Counted from the stretch's first letter, positions 26,710-37,337 are shown. The stretch: 64,000 bases of DNA from Ferdinandcohnia sp036965165 (GCF_036965165.1 NZ_JBALOX010000001.1:1-64000); one strand, 5' to 3'. The notes: a model not told the origin generated them from the letters alone. Program-made: numbers and translations.

Positions 26710-28395
26710 ATGGAAAACAGAACCTGGTGGAAAGAAAGTGTTGTGTATCAAATTTACCCAAGAAGCTTTAAGGATACAAATGGCGACGGAATTGGGGATT
26801 TACAAGGGATTACGGAAAAGTTGGATTATTTAAAGGATCTTGGCGTTGACGTAATCTGGCTCTCCCCTGTCTATGAGTCACCGAACGATGACAATGGGTA
26901 TGACATCAGCAACTACCGTGAGATCATGAAGGAATTCGGTACGATGGCAGATTTTGATGAGCTTCTGACGCAAATGCATAATCGTGGGATGAAGCTAATG
27001 ATGGATTTGGTTGTGAATCACTCGTCCGATGAGCATGAATGGTTCCAGGAATCAAGAAAGTCCAAGGATAGCCCGTACAGAGATTATTATATTTGGCGCC
27101 CTGCTAAGGATGGAAAGGAACCGAATAATTGGGAGTCCTTTTTCAGTGGTTCAGCTTGGCAATATGATGAACAAGCTGACGAATATTTTTTACATCTTTT
27201 TAGTAAAAAGCAGCCTGATTTGAATTGGGAGAATCCAAAGGTTCGCCACGAGGTCTATGACCTGATGACGTTTTGGCTTGAAAAAGGAATTGATGGCTTC
27301 CGCATGGATGTGATCAATTTAATTTCAAAGGAACCTGGATTGCCAGATGGTGAACTTCAAGAAGGAAAAAAATATGCTTCTGGAGCCCCATATTATATGA
27401 ACGGACCGCGAATTCATGAATTTTTACAGGAAATGAATCAACAAGTTTTATCAAAATACGATATTATGACGGTCGGGGAAATGCCGGGTGTTGATACTGA
27501 AGAGGCGCAGGCTTATACAGGAGCAGACCGCAATGAGCTGAACATGGTGTTTCAATTTGAGCATATGGATTTGGACTCAGGTCCGTCAGAAAAATGGGAT
27601 GTCCGCCCATTGAATTTACTAGACTTAAAACATACTTTTACAAAATGGCAAAAAGGCTTGGAAGGCTCTGGCTGGAATAGCCTGTACTTAAATAATCATG
27701 ACCAGCCTAGAATGGTGTCTAGGTTTGGGGATGACGGGGAATATTGGCTGGAGTCAGCGAAAATGCTCGCAACGTTTTTGCATATGTTGCAGGGAACTCC
27801 ATATATATATCAAGGTGAAGAACTCGGGATGGCCAATGTTAAGTTCGATTCTATTGAGGATTACAAGGATATCGAGACCCTTAATATGTATAAGGAAAAA
27901 ATGGAAGCCGGTATTGACCCAGAACAGATCATGCAATCGATCTACGCAAAGGGAAGAGACAATGCGCGTACACCGATGCAGTGGGATGAAAGTGAAAATG
28001 CTGGTTTTACAACAGGCACTCCATGGCTTTCAGTTAACCCTAATTACCTTGAAATTAACGCGGCGAAACAAGTTACGGATTCGAATTCTGTTTTTAGCTA
28101 TTATAAAAGATTAATTGAATTACGAAAACAGCATGAGATTATGGTGTATGGTACCTATGATTTACTTTTACCAGAGCATCCAACGATTTACGCGTATACT
28201 AGAATACTAGGTGATGAAAAACTACTTGTGGTATTAAATTTTTCAAAAGAGAATTCATTATTTGAGCTACCTGAAGAATGTAGCTATAAAACAGAGGAAT
28301 TATTAATTAGCAATTATGAAGTTGACCGAAATGAGTCAATTGAAAAAATAGAGTTAAAGCCTTTTGAGGCAAGGGTGTATCGGTTAACGATCTGA
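26710..28395 (+). CDS. GH13 oligo-1,6-glucosidase-like enzyme
   Basis: The 561-residue GH13 enzyme (oligo-1,6-glucosidase/alpha-glucosidase group) acts in the cytoplasm; no signal peptide is present. Conserved regions are VVNHSSDEHEW, GIDGFRMDVIN with the nucleophile Asp, MTVGEMPG with the acid/base Glu, and NNHDQPR. The residue after the nucleophile is Val (DVIN). In this subfamily Val at this place goes with alpha-1,6 preference, so isomaltose-type substrates are likely. ATG 26710 is chosen over 26674, which lies inside lacI. Confidence 0.9.
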   Translation: MENRTWWKESVVYQIYPRSFKDTNGDGIGDLQGITEKLDYLKDLGVDVIWLSPVYESPNDDNGYDISNYREIMKEFGTMADFDELLTQMHNRGMKLMMDLVVNHSSDEHEWFQESRKSKDSPYRDYYIWRPAKDGKEPNNWESFFSGSAWQYDEQADEYFLHLFSKKQPDLNWENPKVRHEVYDLMTFWLEKGIDGFRMDVINLISKEPGLPDGELQEGKKYASGAPYYMNGPRIHEFLQEMNQQVLSKYDIMTVGEMPGVDTEEAQAYTGADRNELNMVFQFEHMDLDSGPSEKWDVRPLNLLDLKHTFTKWQKGLEGSGWNSLYLNNHDQPRMVSRFGDDGEYWLESAKMLATFLHMLQGTPYIYQGEELGMANVKFDSIEDYKDIETLNMYKEKMEAGIDPEQIMQSIYAKGRDNARTPMQWDESENAGFTTGTPWLSVNPNYLEINAAKQVTDSNSVFSYYKRLIELRKQHEIMVYGTYDLLLPEHPTIYAYTRILGDEKLLVVLNFSKENSLFELPEECSYKTEELLISNYEVDRNESIEKIELKPFEARVYRLTI

Positions 28396-28427
28396 AGATG
28401 TAGAACATGAGAAGAGAGGATTCAAAT

Positions 28428-30089
28428 ATGAAGCAAGTATGGTGGAAGGAAGCTGTCGCCTATCAGATTTATCCAAGAAGCTTCATGGATTCAAATGGTG
28501 ATGGTGTTGGTGATTTAAAGGGAATTATTTCTAAGTTGGATTATGTAAAAGAACTTGGCATTGATGTGATTTGGATTTGTCCTGTCTATAAATCACCAAA
28601 TGATGATAACGGATATGACATCAGTGATTATCAGGACATTATGGCTGACTTTGGGAATATGGCCGATTTTGATGAGCTTTTAGAGGAAACCCATAAGCGC
28701 GGCATGAAGTTGATTATTGATTTGGTCATTAACCATACAAGTGATGAGCATCCTTGGTTTATTGAATCTCGTTCGTCAAAGGACAATCCAAAGCGCGATT
28801 GGTATATTTGGTGTGACGGAAAAGACGGAAAAGAACCAAATAACTGGGAAAGCATTTTTAGTGGTCCAGCTTGGGAATTTGATGAGGAAACTGGACAATA
28901 TTACATGCATATTTTTTCAACGAAACAGCCTGATTTGAATTGGGAAAATAAAGAGGTTCGTGATGAGTTGTTTCAGATGGTCAATTGGTGGCTTGATAAA
29001 GGAATCGATGGTTTCCGAGTTGATGCCATCAGCCATATTAAAAAGCTTCCAGGCTTCCCAGATATGCCAAATCCAAAGGGTTTAAAATATGTCCCATCCT
29101 ATGATGGTCATATGAATCGCCCTGGAATCCAAAAGTTTTTACAGGAATTAAAAGAAGAAACATTTGCGAAATATGACATTATGACCGTTGGCGAAGCAAA
29201 TGGTGTAAGTGCGGATGATGCCGATGAATGGGTTAGCGAGGAACAAGGAAAGTTCAATATGGTTTTCCAGTTTGAGCACCTAGGACTTTGGGATGTGGAG
29301 AAAAGAGAACTGGATGTAGTTAGTCTTAAAAAGGTGCTTACGAGATGGCAAAAAGGACTTGAAAACAAAGGCTGGAATGCATTGTTTATCGAGAACCACG
29401 ATCAACCCCGTGTAGTTTCAACATGGGGGAATGACCGGGAATTTTGGAAGGAAAGCGCAACGGCTCTTGGCACGATGTATTTCTTCATGCAAGGAACTCC
29501 GTTTATTTATCAGGGTCAAGAAATTGGGATGACAAACGTTGAATTCCAGACGATCGATGAGTACAACGATGTTGCGACAAAAAACCTCTATAAGCAAAAG
29601 CGCAATGAAGGTGTTTCACACGAGACAATCATGGAGGGAATTTGGGCAACAAGCCGGGATAACTCCCGTACGCCTATGCAATGGTCTAGAGCGGAAAATG
29701 CCGGCTTTACAACAGGTCAGCCTTGGATGGGCGTAAACCCAAATTTTGTGGAAATCAACGTCGAAAAGCAATTAGCCGATCAGGATTCCGTTTTGCATTT
29801 TTATAAAAAATTGATTGCATTGAAAAAAAGCAATAAGCTTTTCACATATGGTGTGTATGATTTGCTATTAGAGGAAGACCCTCAATTGTATGTGTACACA
29901 CGAACACTTGGTGATGAGAAAGTGATTGTAGTTACAAACCTGTCTACTGATAATACGGTTTGTCGAGTGCCTGAGGGAGAGTTTAAGCATGATGGGCTGA
30001 TGCTAGCTAATTATCATGTTGAAGCACACGAGAGTACGGATGAGATTGAATTAAGGCCATATGAAGCGCGAGTGTATCGTTTGGCGTAA
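28428..30089 (+). CDS. GH13 alpha-glucosidase (second, tandem copy)
   Basis: This 553-residue cytoplasmic GH13 paralogue of the preceding enzyme starts 32 bases after it. The conserved regions are VINHTSDEHPW, GIDGFRVDAIS (nucleophile Asp), MTVGEANG (acid/base Glu) and ENHDQPR. Here the residue after the nucleophile is Ala, the state linked with alpha-1,4 preference, so the pair may cover both linkages. ATG 28428 follows GAGAGG; 28407 is a weaker start. Confidence 0.9.
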   Translation: MKQVWWKEAVAYQIYPRSFMDSNGDGVGDLKGIISKLDYVKELGIDVIWICPVYKSPNDDNGYDISDYQDIMADFGNMADFDELLEETHKRGMKLIIDLVINHTSDEHPWFIESRSSKDNPKRDWYIWCDGKDGKEPNNWESIFSGPAWEFDEETGQYYMHIFSTKQPDLNWENKEVRDELFQMVNWWLDKGIDGFRVDAISHIKKLPGFPDMPNPKGLKYVPSYDGHMNRPGIQKFLQELKEETFAKYDIMTVGEANGVSADDADEWVSEEQGKFNMVFQFEHLGLWDVEKRELDVVSLKKVLTRWQKGLENKGWNALFIENHDQPRVVSTWGNDREFWKESATALGTMYFFMQGTPFIYQGQEIGMTNVEFQTIDEYNDVATKNLYKQKRNEGVSHETIMEGIWATSRDNSRTPMQWSRAENAGFTTGQPWMGVNPNFVEINVEKQLADQDSVLHFYKKLIALKKSNKLFTYGVYDLLLEEDPQLYVYTRTLGDEKVIVVTNLSTDNTVCRVPEGEFKHDGLMLANYHVEAHESTDEIELRPYEARVYRLA

Positions 30090-30195
30090 TTTTGGTTTGG
30101 AGAACACTGTCGTTGAGGTGAACGAAGGTATTTGTAAGGTAAGCAACATATTACACAAGGTTTTCCAATTTGATCTTATACTATAAATAACAATC

Positions 30196-30233
30196 AAGGG
30201 CTTAGAGGAATAAAATTTCTAAGCCCTATTTTT
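30196..30233 (+). terminator. Terminator of the alpha-glucoside operon
   Basis: AGGGCTTAGA pairs with TCTAAGCCCT around an A/T loop, followed by ATTTTTTT. Confidence 0.92.
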
Positions 30234-30310
30234 TTACAGTAATCCATTCGATTCACCTTTTCATGTAACTCTTCAAAATGTATTGACAGAGGGAAGATCT
30301 ATCATTTCAA

Positions 30311-30344
30311 AAAAGTCCTTTTGCTTATGTGCATAAGGACTTTA
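30311..30344 (-). terminator. Terminator of the DUF3231 gene
   Basis: AAAGTCCTT pairs with AAGGACTTT around TTGCTTATGTGCAT. On the minus strand it lies just after the DUF3231 stop and is followed by T residues. Confidence 0.75.
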
Positions 30345-30352
30345 AATGTGTT

Positions 30353-31375
30353 TTATAATTGATTCTTCTTCCTTATTAATTTATCTCTATCGGAAGCCAT
30401 TGGAGGTTGTTCCAACCATCCATTTTTTATCATGATATTCGCTCCATCTTCAGAATACATCTGGACTTCTAGGGATAGCCTGTTATACATTACGGTAATA
30501 TCACCTCTAGGACTTTGGCTGACGGCTGTACCGTAATAGCCTACGCTTAAAGAAATCAAACCAGATGTCAAGAACATCATCAGTTTATCTGAAAATGTGT
30601 GCGTGGTGCTATTTGTAATTTCGGAATCCCACCCCATTGGTGCAGGGAGTTTACTTTCCTCTAGCTTACTCCTAAATAATTTAATATGTTTATTCCCAAT
30701 TTCTAATCCTTTTAAAAAGAATTGTTTTACATCTTTATTTTGTGCAACCTGACTAAATCCAGTAAGTACAGCAACTCCTAATGCGTTTCGTTGAAGATTC
30801 CCAAATAAATTAGCGACTTCAGCCGCCGTTAATGGTCTTTTCTCACCAACCACATCTAAAATAAACCATTGTTTTTTCACAAATTCAACCTTTTCCAAAT
30901 TAGGTAAGCTGGGTGGCCTGACAAGCAATCCTTTTGACAATAATAGGTCTGTTGAATTTTTATATAATTGCATTGTTTCAGTAAGGCATTCCGAGTAATA
31001 GGTTCTAATGTCATCTCTAACAGATGCTGCTACACTACCAGCATATGATGTAAGTCCAATTTTAGCCATTTGGTTAATAAAATTAAGTACAAAACTGTCT
31101 GAATAAAGCCTAGGAGCATTTAAGTCAACATCCTCTTTTAGACTAAAACCATATGGAACAACATTTTTTTCTCCCTGTAAAATAGCTGTAATTTTTTGAA
31201 GATGTGATTGAGACAAATCTACAGCGAATTTGATGATAGGCTTAATTTCTTCATCCTCAGCTTTTTCTAAAAAATACGAAAGAACACATATGCTTGCGCT
31301 ATCATTTAAGTATTGAATCCAAAGTTGAGCAATTTCACCTGCTGTTAGCCTGATCTGGCTGCCCTTTTCCTCCAT
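30353..31375 (-). CDS. DUF3231 family protein
   Basis: The 340-residue protein is a tandem of two similar helical domains (about 1-170 and 175-335). The openings LTAGEIAQLWIQYLNDSASI and LTAAEVANLFGNLQRNALGV align, as do DIRTYYSE and DITVMYNR. This matches DUF3231, a Bacillus family with a ferritin-like helical layout and no known function. ATG 31375 follows TTTTGGAGGT. A hairpin-forming inverted repeat at 31396-31432 lies upstream. Its neighbours on both sides are carbohydrate genes, so it may have arrived with the flanking rearrangement. Confidence 0.82.
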   Translation of the reverse strand: MEEKGSQIRLTAGEIAQLWIQYLNDSASICVLSYFLEKAEDEEIKPIIKFAVDLSQSHLQKITAILQGEKNVVPYGFSLKEDVDLNAPRLYSDSFVLNFINQMAKIGLTSYAGSVAASVRDDIRTYYSECLTETMQLYKNSTDLLLSKGLLVRPPSLPNLEKVEFVKKQWFILDVVGEKRPLTAAEVANLFGNLQRNALGVAVLTGFSQVAQNKDVKQFFLKGLEIGNKHIKLFRSKLEESKLPAPMGWDSEITNSTTHTFSDKLMMFLTSGLISLSVGYYGTAVSQSPRGDITVMYNRLSLEVQMYSEDGANIMIKNGWLEQPPMASDRDKLIRKKNQL

Positions 31376-31395
31376 TAGTGACCTCCAAAAAGATA

Positions 31396-31432
31396 TACTA
31401 TAAACTACAATTCCCATAAATTGTTTATAGTA
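31396..31432. promoter_or_regulatory. Inverted repeat upstream of the DUF3231 gene
   Basis: TACTATAAAC (31396-31405) and GTTTATAGTA (31423-31432) are perfect complements separated by 17 bases that contain AATT twice. It may be an operator or a leader hairpin; nothing shows which. Confidence 0.55.
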
Positions 31433-31495
31433 TGTATTTGTTCCATTTGCCGTTTTTGAGAGGTTTAGGGGGGAGGTCTTTTCGTATTTTCACGA

Positions 31496-31811
31496 CTACC
31501 CCTTCACTGATCCTGCAAGGAGTCCGCGGACAAAGTATTTGCCGAGGAAGATATAGACGAGCAAGGTTGGAAGAGCGGCAAGTAAGGCTCCCGCCATTTG
31601 CACATTCCATTGAACAATTTGGCTCCCTGATAAGTTTTGTAAGGCGACCATGATTGGTTGTTGGTCTGATGTTGTGATCGTAACCGCAAATAAGAATTCA
31701 TTCCAAATATTTGTGAATTGCCAGATAGCAACGACCACAAATCCTGAAATGGAAAGTGGAACCATAATATATCTAAAAATCCGAAGGAAGCCGGCGCCAT
31801 CTATATTTGCT
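31496..31811 (-). pseudogene. Truncated sugar ABC permease fragment (C-terminal third)
   Basis: The frame encodes about 105 residues, from IDGAGFLRIFRYIMVP to the normal C-terminus LLAGSVKG. The last 89 residues are identical to the C-terminus of the intact permease at 37436-38257, yet the DNA differs at many, almost all synonymous, positions. Sequence similarity stops near 31811, where unrelated DNA leading to the GH2 gene begins. It has no start region and is a relic. The silent differences imply the fragment came from a diverged functional copy rather than a recent local duplication. Confidence 0.88.
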
Positions 31812-32189
31812 GCGATAAGATGACTATCAAGTTCACAAAGTTGATATGGATCACTTTACACTAAATGGAAAACGCGACAAAAAAGTGAAGGTAATAGCAA
31901 GAAAATGCAGATAATAAACCCGCACCGCATCTGATACTTGTGCTAATATTCAATATAATCTGATATAAAAGGGAGGCTTAAATAGGAAGCGCTTACAACA
32001 GGAAAGTAGTTTGTGATTGATTGAATTAAGAGGCATCAAGGTAGATTTATAAGGGAAGAGGAAGCTGAAATAACTATTAATTTAGATCTTAAAGAAAGGT
32101 AGAAATGAAAAAATTAGGGAGATGGAAAACGTTGAAGATAATGAATCTTATCAACTATCAACTTTTAAAACTCAGGGGGAAAGTATAAG
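31812..32189. promoter_or_regulatory. Leader of the GH2 gene with a cre-like site
   Basis: No gene is seen. AGGAAGCGCTTACA (31984-31997) matches the CcpA cre pattern TGNAANCGNTNNCA at all but the first base. A TATAAT lies in TTCAATATAATCTG just upstream (about 31953), without a good -35. The GH2 RBS is AGGGGG before ATG 32190. Confidence 0.6.
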
Positions 32190-35100
32190 ATGTGGGGGAA
32201 AACCAAAAAGATAGTTATATGGTTATTAATTGTTTTTTTAGTGTCAGGTATTGGGATTCAAAATCCTGTAGTTAAAGCATCGGAAGAAGAGTATTCCATT
32301 AGTTCGCCTGAAACTTTTATCTATAATACAGATATAAGTGATAATAAACGTCGTCAATTATTTAATGATAATTGGAAGTTTTTTCATGGTGACCAAAGTA
32401 ATGCCGAGTTGAATGCATACGATGATTCAAATTGGGATGATGTGCAATTGCCACATGATTACAGTTTGAGTCTGCCATACAGCCAAGTAGGTGAAGCAGA
32501 GAGTGGTTATAAGCTTGGTGGTATTGGCTGGTACCGTAAGGCATTTACACTTGGTGAAGCCATGAAGGACAAGCGTGTTGTTGTTGAATTTGGTGGCGTT
32601 TATATGAATGCAAGTGTGTATATTAATGGACATAAATTGGGTGACCATCCAAATGGATATACACCATTTGCATATGATTTAACTGACTACATCAATTATG
32701 ACGGGGAAAACGTGCTTGCGGTTCGTGTGGATCATAAATTTCCATCAAGCCGTTGGTATTCAGGAAGCGGTATATACCGTAATGTGCATCTAACGACAAC
32801 AGATGATGTTCATGTTGATCATTATGGGGTTCAAGTGTTAACTCCAAATCTTAAAAATCAAGTAGGTAAAGATGTTGATGTAAAAGTTAACGCCACAATT
32901 ATGAATCGGTCATCTGAAGATGTGAATGCAGTTGTAAAACAAAGCATTCGTAAAAAGGGTTCAGAAGATAATATAGTTAGTGAACAAAGCGGCTCATTAA
33001 AAGTAAATGCCAATGACTCAGTGTCATCAAGTGTTTCTTTGAAAATAAATAAGCCAACACTTTGGTCCTTATCTAATCCACACTTATATGAAATAGTTAC
33101 AGAAGTGTTAGTGGATGATAAAGTGATTGATGAATATGTAACGGACTATGGTTTTAGAACTTTTGAATTTAAAACAGATACAGGGTTTTATTTAAATGGA
33201 GAAGCCGTTAAATTAAAGGGTGTAAGTATGCACTCTGATCAAGGAGCATTGGGTGCAGCTGCACATTATCGCGCGATGGAACGCCAGGTCGAAATCTTGT
33301 TAGATATGGGTGTCAATGCAATCCGTGTTACACACAACCCTGCTGCTGATGAACTCATTGAAATTGCCAATCGAAAAGGGATGCTCATCATTGATGAAGC
33401 ATTTGATACATGGGTAGGTAGCAAAAATGGGAACAACAATGATTATGCTGGATGGTTTAAAAAATCGGTTGGCGATAATCCATTATTGGGTGCAAGTGCA
33501 GATATGACATGGGCAGAATTTGACATTAAGACAATGGTTCGCCGTGGAATTAACGCGCCATCTATCATTAGCTGGTCAACAGGTAATGAAGTGATGGAAG
33601 GTAACAGTGGTCCATATAATGAATATCCAGAAATTTTAAAGAATCTTGCAACATGGGTTGCAGAAGTTGACCAAACTCGTCCAGCTACAATTGGTGACAA
33701 CAAACTTAAAGCAAATTGGAGTGAGGCAATAAGCTTTGGTAACAAATTGACAGAACTTGGTGGCATTGTTGGTTTTAACTATGCAGATGGAAATCAATTT
33801 GACCAATTTCATAAAAATTACCCAGAATGGAAAATGTATGGTGCAGAAACAGCATCATCGATCAATAGTCGTGGTGTTTATAAACCTTCAAATTATAATA
33901 AACACTTAACATCATATGATGAGTCAGCTGTGGGATGGGGAAAACTTTCAGCGGATTCATGGTATTCCATTATTACCCGTGACTTTATGGCGGGAGAATT
34001 TGTTTGGACGGGCTTTGACTATCTTGGAGAACCAACACCTTGGAATAACGTGGGTTCGGGTGCTACAGGTGGTTGGCCTTCACCAAAATCAAGTTATTTT
34101 GGGATTGTTGATACAGCAGGTCTTCCAAAGGATCGTTTCTACTTCTATCAATCACAATGGAATGAAGATGTAAATACGCTTCATATCCTTCCAGCTTGGA
34201 AAGAAGATATGGTCGAAATCGATGGTAAAGGGAATGTTCGTGTTGATGTTTATAGTGATGCAAGGAGTGTTGAATTATTTTTTAAAAATGCTGAAGGTGA
34301 AGAAAAATCACTGGGCAAGAAAACATTCACACAATACACAACAGATGCAGGATATACTTATCAGGTATACGAGGGTAGTGATAAAAAAGGTCAAGATTTC
34401 AGAAACCTCTATCTAACATGGAATGTTCCTTATGTAGATGGAACAGTCTATGCTAAGGCCTATGATGAAAATAACAAAGTCATCACTGATACACAAGGCC
34501 GTGACAGTGTTACTACATTTAAAGAGGCATCTGAACTAAAACTTAAAGCAGATCGAAAATCGATTGTGGCTGATGGACGTGACTTGTCCTATATTACAAT
34601 TGATGTTATCGATAAAAATGGTGATATCGTTGAAGATGCTGCAAATTTAATTAATGTAAGTGTAAGTGGTGAAGGGAAACTGATGGCACTTGACAATGGT
34701 GACCAAGTGGATCATGAACCTTATGACAGTGGCAAACGTAAAGCATTTAACGGTAAACTGGTTGCTATTGTAAAATCAACAACTAATGCAGGAAGCATGA
34801 CACTTAATGTTGAGGCTGATGGAATCAAAGGTCAAAGTATAACCATTACAACCACACCTAATCCCGAAGAATCAACAGAAAAATATGTCATTGGGTATAC
34901 AATGCCTAAAAATTACTATGTGAAATTAGGATACCAACCAAGACTTGTTTCAGAAACAAAGTTACTTTTAAGTGATGGAACTGAAGAAACGCATCCAATT
35001 ACATGGGAAATTGAAGAAAACATGTTCAATAAACCTGGAACTGTTAACGTTGTAGGACATGTCGATAAGTATGATCTTCGTGTCTTAACAAATGTTACAG

Positions 35101-37256
35101 TTATTGAATCAGTAGGTGCAATTCTGAACTATTCACTAGCCACTGCGACAGGAGTTGACAATGTTAACTTACCTTCAAGTAGGCCTCTTGTTTTAGAGAA
35201 TGGTGATGTTTTACAAACTGAATTCCCGGTAGAATGGGAAACTCAAGATGCTAAAAACTATAAAAAACCAGGACTTGTAACCATTAATGGAATTTCAACA
35301 GTGTTTGGTGAAACAATTCCTGTAACTGCGTCCGTTCGAGTTAATGATGCAGAGGTTACGCTAGGTGATAATATAGCGGGTAATAAATTAACATTAACAC
35401 AAGATATACCAACAGAATTGCAATCTGATAGTTTAGAAGCGATTATCGATGGTAATACAGGATTCAAAACGGTTGAATCAGGACCGAACCCATCAGTTTG
35501 GACAAACTATGATATGGCTCAAACAGGACATAACAAGGCAGAAATTATTTTCACATATGCAACTGCACAATTCTTAGGATCTGCAGACTTATACTTCTAT
35601 CAAGATGATTGGGCTGCACGTTTACCTGAAAATGTTGAACTATATTGGTCCAATGAAGGTACAGAGGATGCAAACTGGACAAAATTGGAAAACGTAATAG
35701 AAACTCGTGGAGAAACATCAAAAGGTACTCCAAATATTACAAAAATTAATTACCGTTTCAATGGTGTTCCGGCTGTTGCGTTTAAGATCGTCTTAACGAG
35801 TAATCCTGGAACCAATAGTGCTGGTAAAAAATTAGCGGTCGGACTTTCAGAGGTAGAATTACGTGTTGAACATAGTTCGCTTAAAGTAAATGCCGAGGCA
35901 ACACTTGATGATTTACTACTCAATGGTAACAGTGTCCCACCTAAAGAACTGAAAGATAAAGTGATTAACACTGAATACCAAAAAGCAGTTGTTGAAGCAG
36001 TTAGTGATAAAAACGTTGCAGTAACAGTACTGAAACAATACAAAAATGTGATTCGCATTATTACAGAATCGGAAGATCATTTAACCAGAGATATCTATAC
36101 GGTTCATTTAGATCAACCTACACCCGATGTGGATTTACCTGCAGATGATGATTCCCGAGACTATCCATATGGAAAAACTACGGCAACCGCTGGGGATTAC
36201 CACAAAAATCACGCAACAGAAGGTGACCCTAAATTTGCAGTGGATAACAAAACATCTACAATATTCCATACTCCATGGGGTGGGACAGATAAATCAAACT
36301 TTTGGATTACCTTGGAGATGGAAGAAGTAACAGAAATTGATGCACTCCGTTATTTATCACGTAGTGGCAATAGTAATGGTATTGTAAACGAGTATAAAGT
36401 TGAAATTTCTTTAGATAATGAAACATGGGAAGAGGTATCAGTTGGTAATTGGTCAAGTAAAACGGATACATGGTCTATTGCAAAATTCGACGAACCAAAA
36501 GAAGGTAAATTCGTACGACTCACAGCCTTGTCAACCTACGGTGATGGAGCTCAAGCTAATCGATTTATGTCAGCAAAAGAAATTAGACTTCGTAAACCAG
36601 CTGTTGGAAAGGAATCATTAGAAAGTGCAGTAGTTACACTTGATCAAGATGTGTTTTCATATGATGGAAAAGGAAAGACTCCTAAAGCAACTGTAACGTT
36701 AGATTCTACAGTACTTGAAGAGGGCATCGACTATCGCGTCGCATATGGAAATAACGTTGAAGCGGGCGAAGCCAAAATCATAATTACAGGTATTGTAAAA
36801 TACGAAGGCACCTTAGAAAAAGTATTTAACATCCTAGACAAAATTGAACTAGAATCCTTAGTCACGGAAGCTAAGAAGCTTAACCCGGAGGATCACTCAG
36901 AAGACTCCGTTAAAGTTCTAAATGATGCAATTGAAGTGGCAGAAGAAGTACTAGAAAAGGCAACAACTCAGGTAGAACTGGACGAAGCACTTGCTATGTT
37001 AGAAGAAGCCATTGAGAATCTTGAAACGATTGAAAATGTGATAGCTTCTGCAGTGGTCAACCAGTTGAAAGGAAATCAGAATGAATTGGTCATCACCGTC
37101 GAAGAAGTCTATGCAGACGGTAAAGGAAGCGGGACTTTGGCTGAGACCATTCTCATCGAAAAAAATGCAGAGGGAATTTACCAAGTGGGACGGTACGATG
37201 TATTCGTCAACACTAAAGGCAATACAAAGGTCTTTGAAATCTATATCATCGAATAG
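32190..37256 (+). CDS. Large secreted multidomain GH2 beta-galactosidase-like enzyme
   Basis: The 1688-residue protein has a signal peptide (VIWLLIVFLVSGIGI, cut near KAS). GH2 domains follow: an N-terminal sugar-binding jelly roll (about 50-210), an Ig-like linker, and the TIM barrel (about 320-620) with acid/base E467 in STGNEV and nucleophile E553 in YGAETAS. After a DUF4982-type domain come Ig-like/Big_4 modules (PITWEIEENMFNKPGTVNV), two F5/8C-like carbohydrate-binding modules (about 1070-1230 and 1320-1470), a FIVAR-like helical module (about 1560-1620) and a C-terminal beta module ending FEIYIIE. No LPXTG anchor is visible. It resembles BgaA-type glycan galactosidases; the substrate is unproven. 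Confidence 0.88.
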   Translation: MWGKTKKIVIWLLIVFLVSGIGIQNPVVKASEEEYSISSPETFIYNTDISDNKRRQLFNDNWKFFHGDQSNAELNAYDDSNWDDVQLPHDYSLSLPYSQVGEAESGYKLGGIGWYRKAFTLGEAMKDKRVVVEFGGVYMNASVYINGHKLGDHPNGYTPFAYDLTDYINYDGENVLAVRVDHKFPSSRWYSGSGIYRNVHLTTTDDVHVDHYGVQVLTPNLKNQVGKDVDVKVNATIMNRSSEDVNAVVKQSIRKKGSEDNIVSEQSGSLKVNANDSVSSSVSLKINKPTLWSLSNPHLYEIVTEVLVDDKVIDEYVTDYGFRTFEFKTDTGFYLNGEAVKLKGVSMHSDQGALGAAAHYRAMERQVEILLDMGVNAIRVTHNPAADELIEIANRKGMLIIDEAFDTWVGSKNGNNNDYAGWFKKSVGDNPLLGASADMTWAEFDIKTMVRRGINAPSIISWSTGNEVMEGNSGPYNEYPEILKNLATWVAEVDQTRPATIGDNKLKANWSEAISFGNKLTELGGIVGFNYADGNQFDQFHKNYPEWKMYGAETASSINSRGVYKPSNYNKHLTSYDESAVGWGKLSADSWYSIITRDFMAGEFVWTGFDYLGEPTPWNNVGSGATGGWPSPKSSYFGIVDTAGLPKDRFYFYQSQWNEDVNTLHILPAWKEDMVEIDGKGNVRVDVYSDARSVELFFKNAEGEEKSLGKKTFTQYTTDAGYTYQVYEGSDKKGQDFRNLYLTWNVPYVDGTVYAKAYDENNKVITDTQGRDSVTTFKEASELKLKADRKSIVADGRDLSYITIDVIDKNGDIVEDAANLINVSVSGEGKLMALDNGDQVDHEPYDSGKRKAFNGKLVAIVKSTTNAGSMTLNVEADGIKGQSITITTTPNPEESTEKYVIGYTMPKNYYVKLGYQPRLVSETKLLLSDGTEETHPITWEIEENMFNKPGTVNVVGHVDKYDLRVLTNVTVIESVGAILNYSLATATGVDNVNLPSSRPLVLENGDVLQTEFPVEWETQDAKNYKKPGLVTINGISTVFGETIPVTASVRVNDAEVTLGDNIAGNKLTLTQDIPTELQSDSLEAIIDGNTGFKTVESGPNPSVWTNYDMAQTGHNKAEIIFTYATAQFLGSADLYFYQDDWAARLPENVELYWSNEGTEDANWTKLENVIETRGETSKGTPNITKINYRFNGVPAVAFKIVLTSNPGTNSAGKKLAVGLSEVELRVEHSSLKVNAEATLDDLLLNGNSVPPKELKDKVINTEYQKAVVEAVSDKNVAVTVLKQYKNVIRIITESEDHLTRDIYTVHLDQPTPDVDLPADDDSRDYPYGKTTATAGDYHKNHATEGDPKFAVDNKTSTIFHTPWGGTDKSNFWITLEMEEVTEIDALRYLSRSGNSNGIVNEYKVEISLDNETWEEVSVGNWSSKTDTWSIAKFDEPKEGKFVRLTALSTYGDGAQANRFMSAKEIRLRKPAVGKESLESAVVTLDQDVFSYDGKGKTPKATVTLDSTVLEEGIDYRVAYGNNVEAGEAKIIITGIVKYEGTLEKVFNILDKIELESLVTEAKKLNPEDHSEDSVKVLNDAIEVAEEVLEKATTQVELDEALAMLEEAIENLETIENVIASAVVNQLKGNQNELVITVEEVYADGKGSGTLAETILIEKNAEGIYQVGRYDVFVNTKGNTKVFEIYIIE

Positions 37257-37258
37257 CA

Positions 37259-37296
37259 AAAAAACGGTTCAGCCTTAGGGTTGAGCCGTTTTTTTC
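37259..37296 (+). terminator. Terminator of the GH2 gene
   Basis: AAAACGGTTCA pairs with TTGAGCCGTTTT (small offset) around GCCTTAGGG, followed by TTTT. Confidence 0.92.
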
Positions 37297-37337
37297 TAAC
37301 ATCAGAATGGGAGTGGTGGCTGCTTTTGGGAAAGGAA

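Noticed and set aside
31432..31653. Plus-strand frame across the permease fragment
   Set aside because: It is the antisense shadow of a recognisable permease C-terminus.
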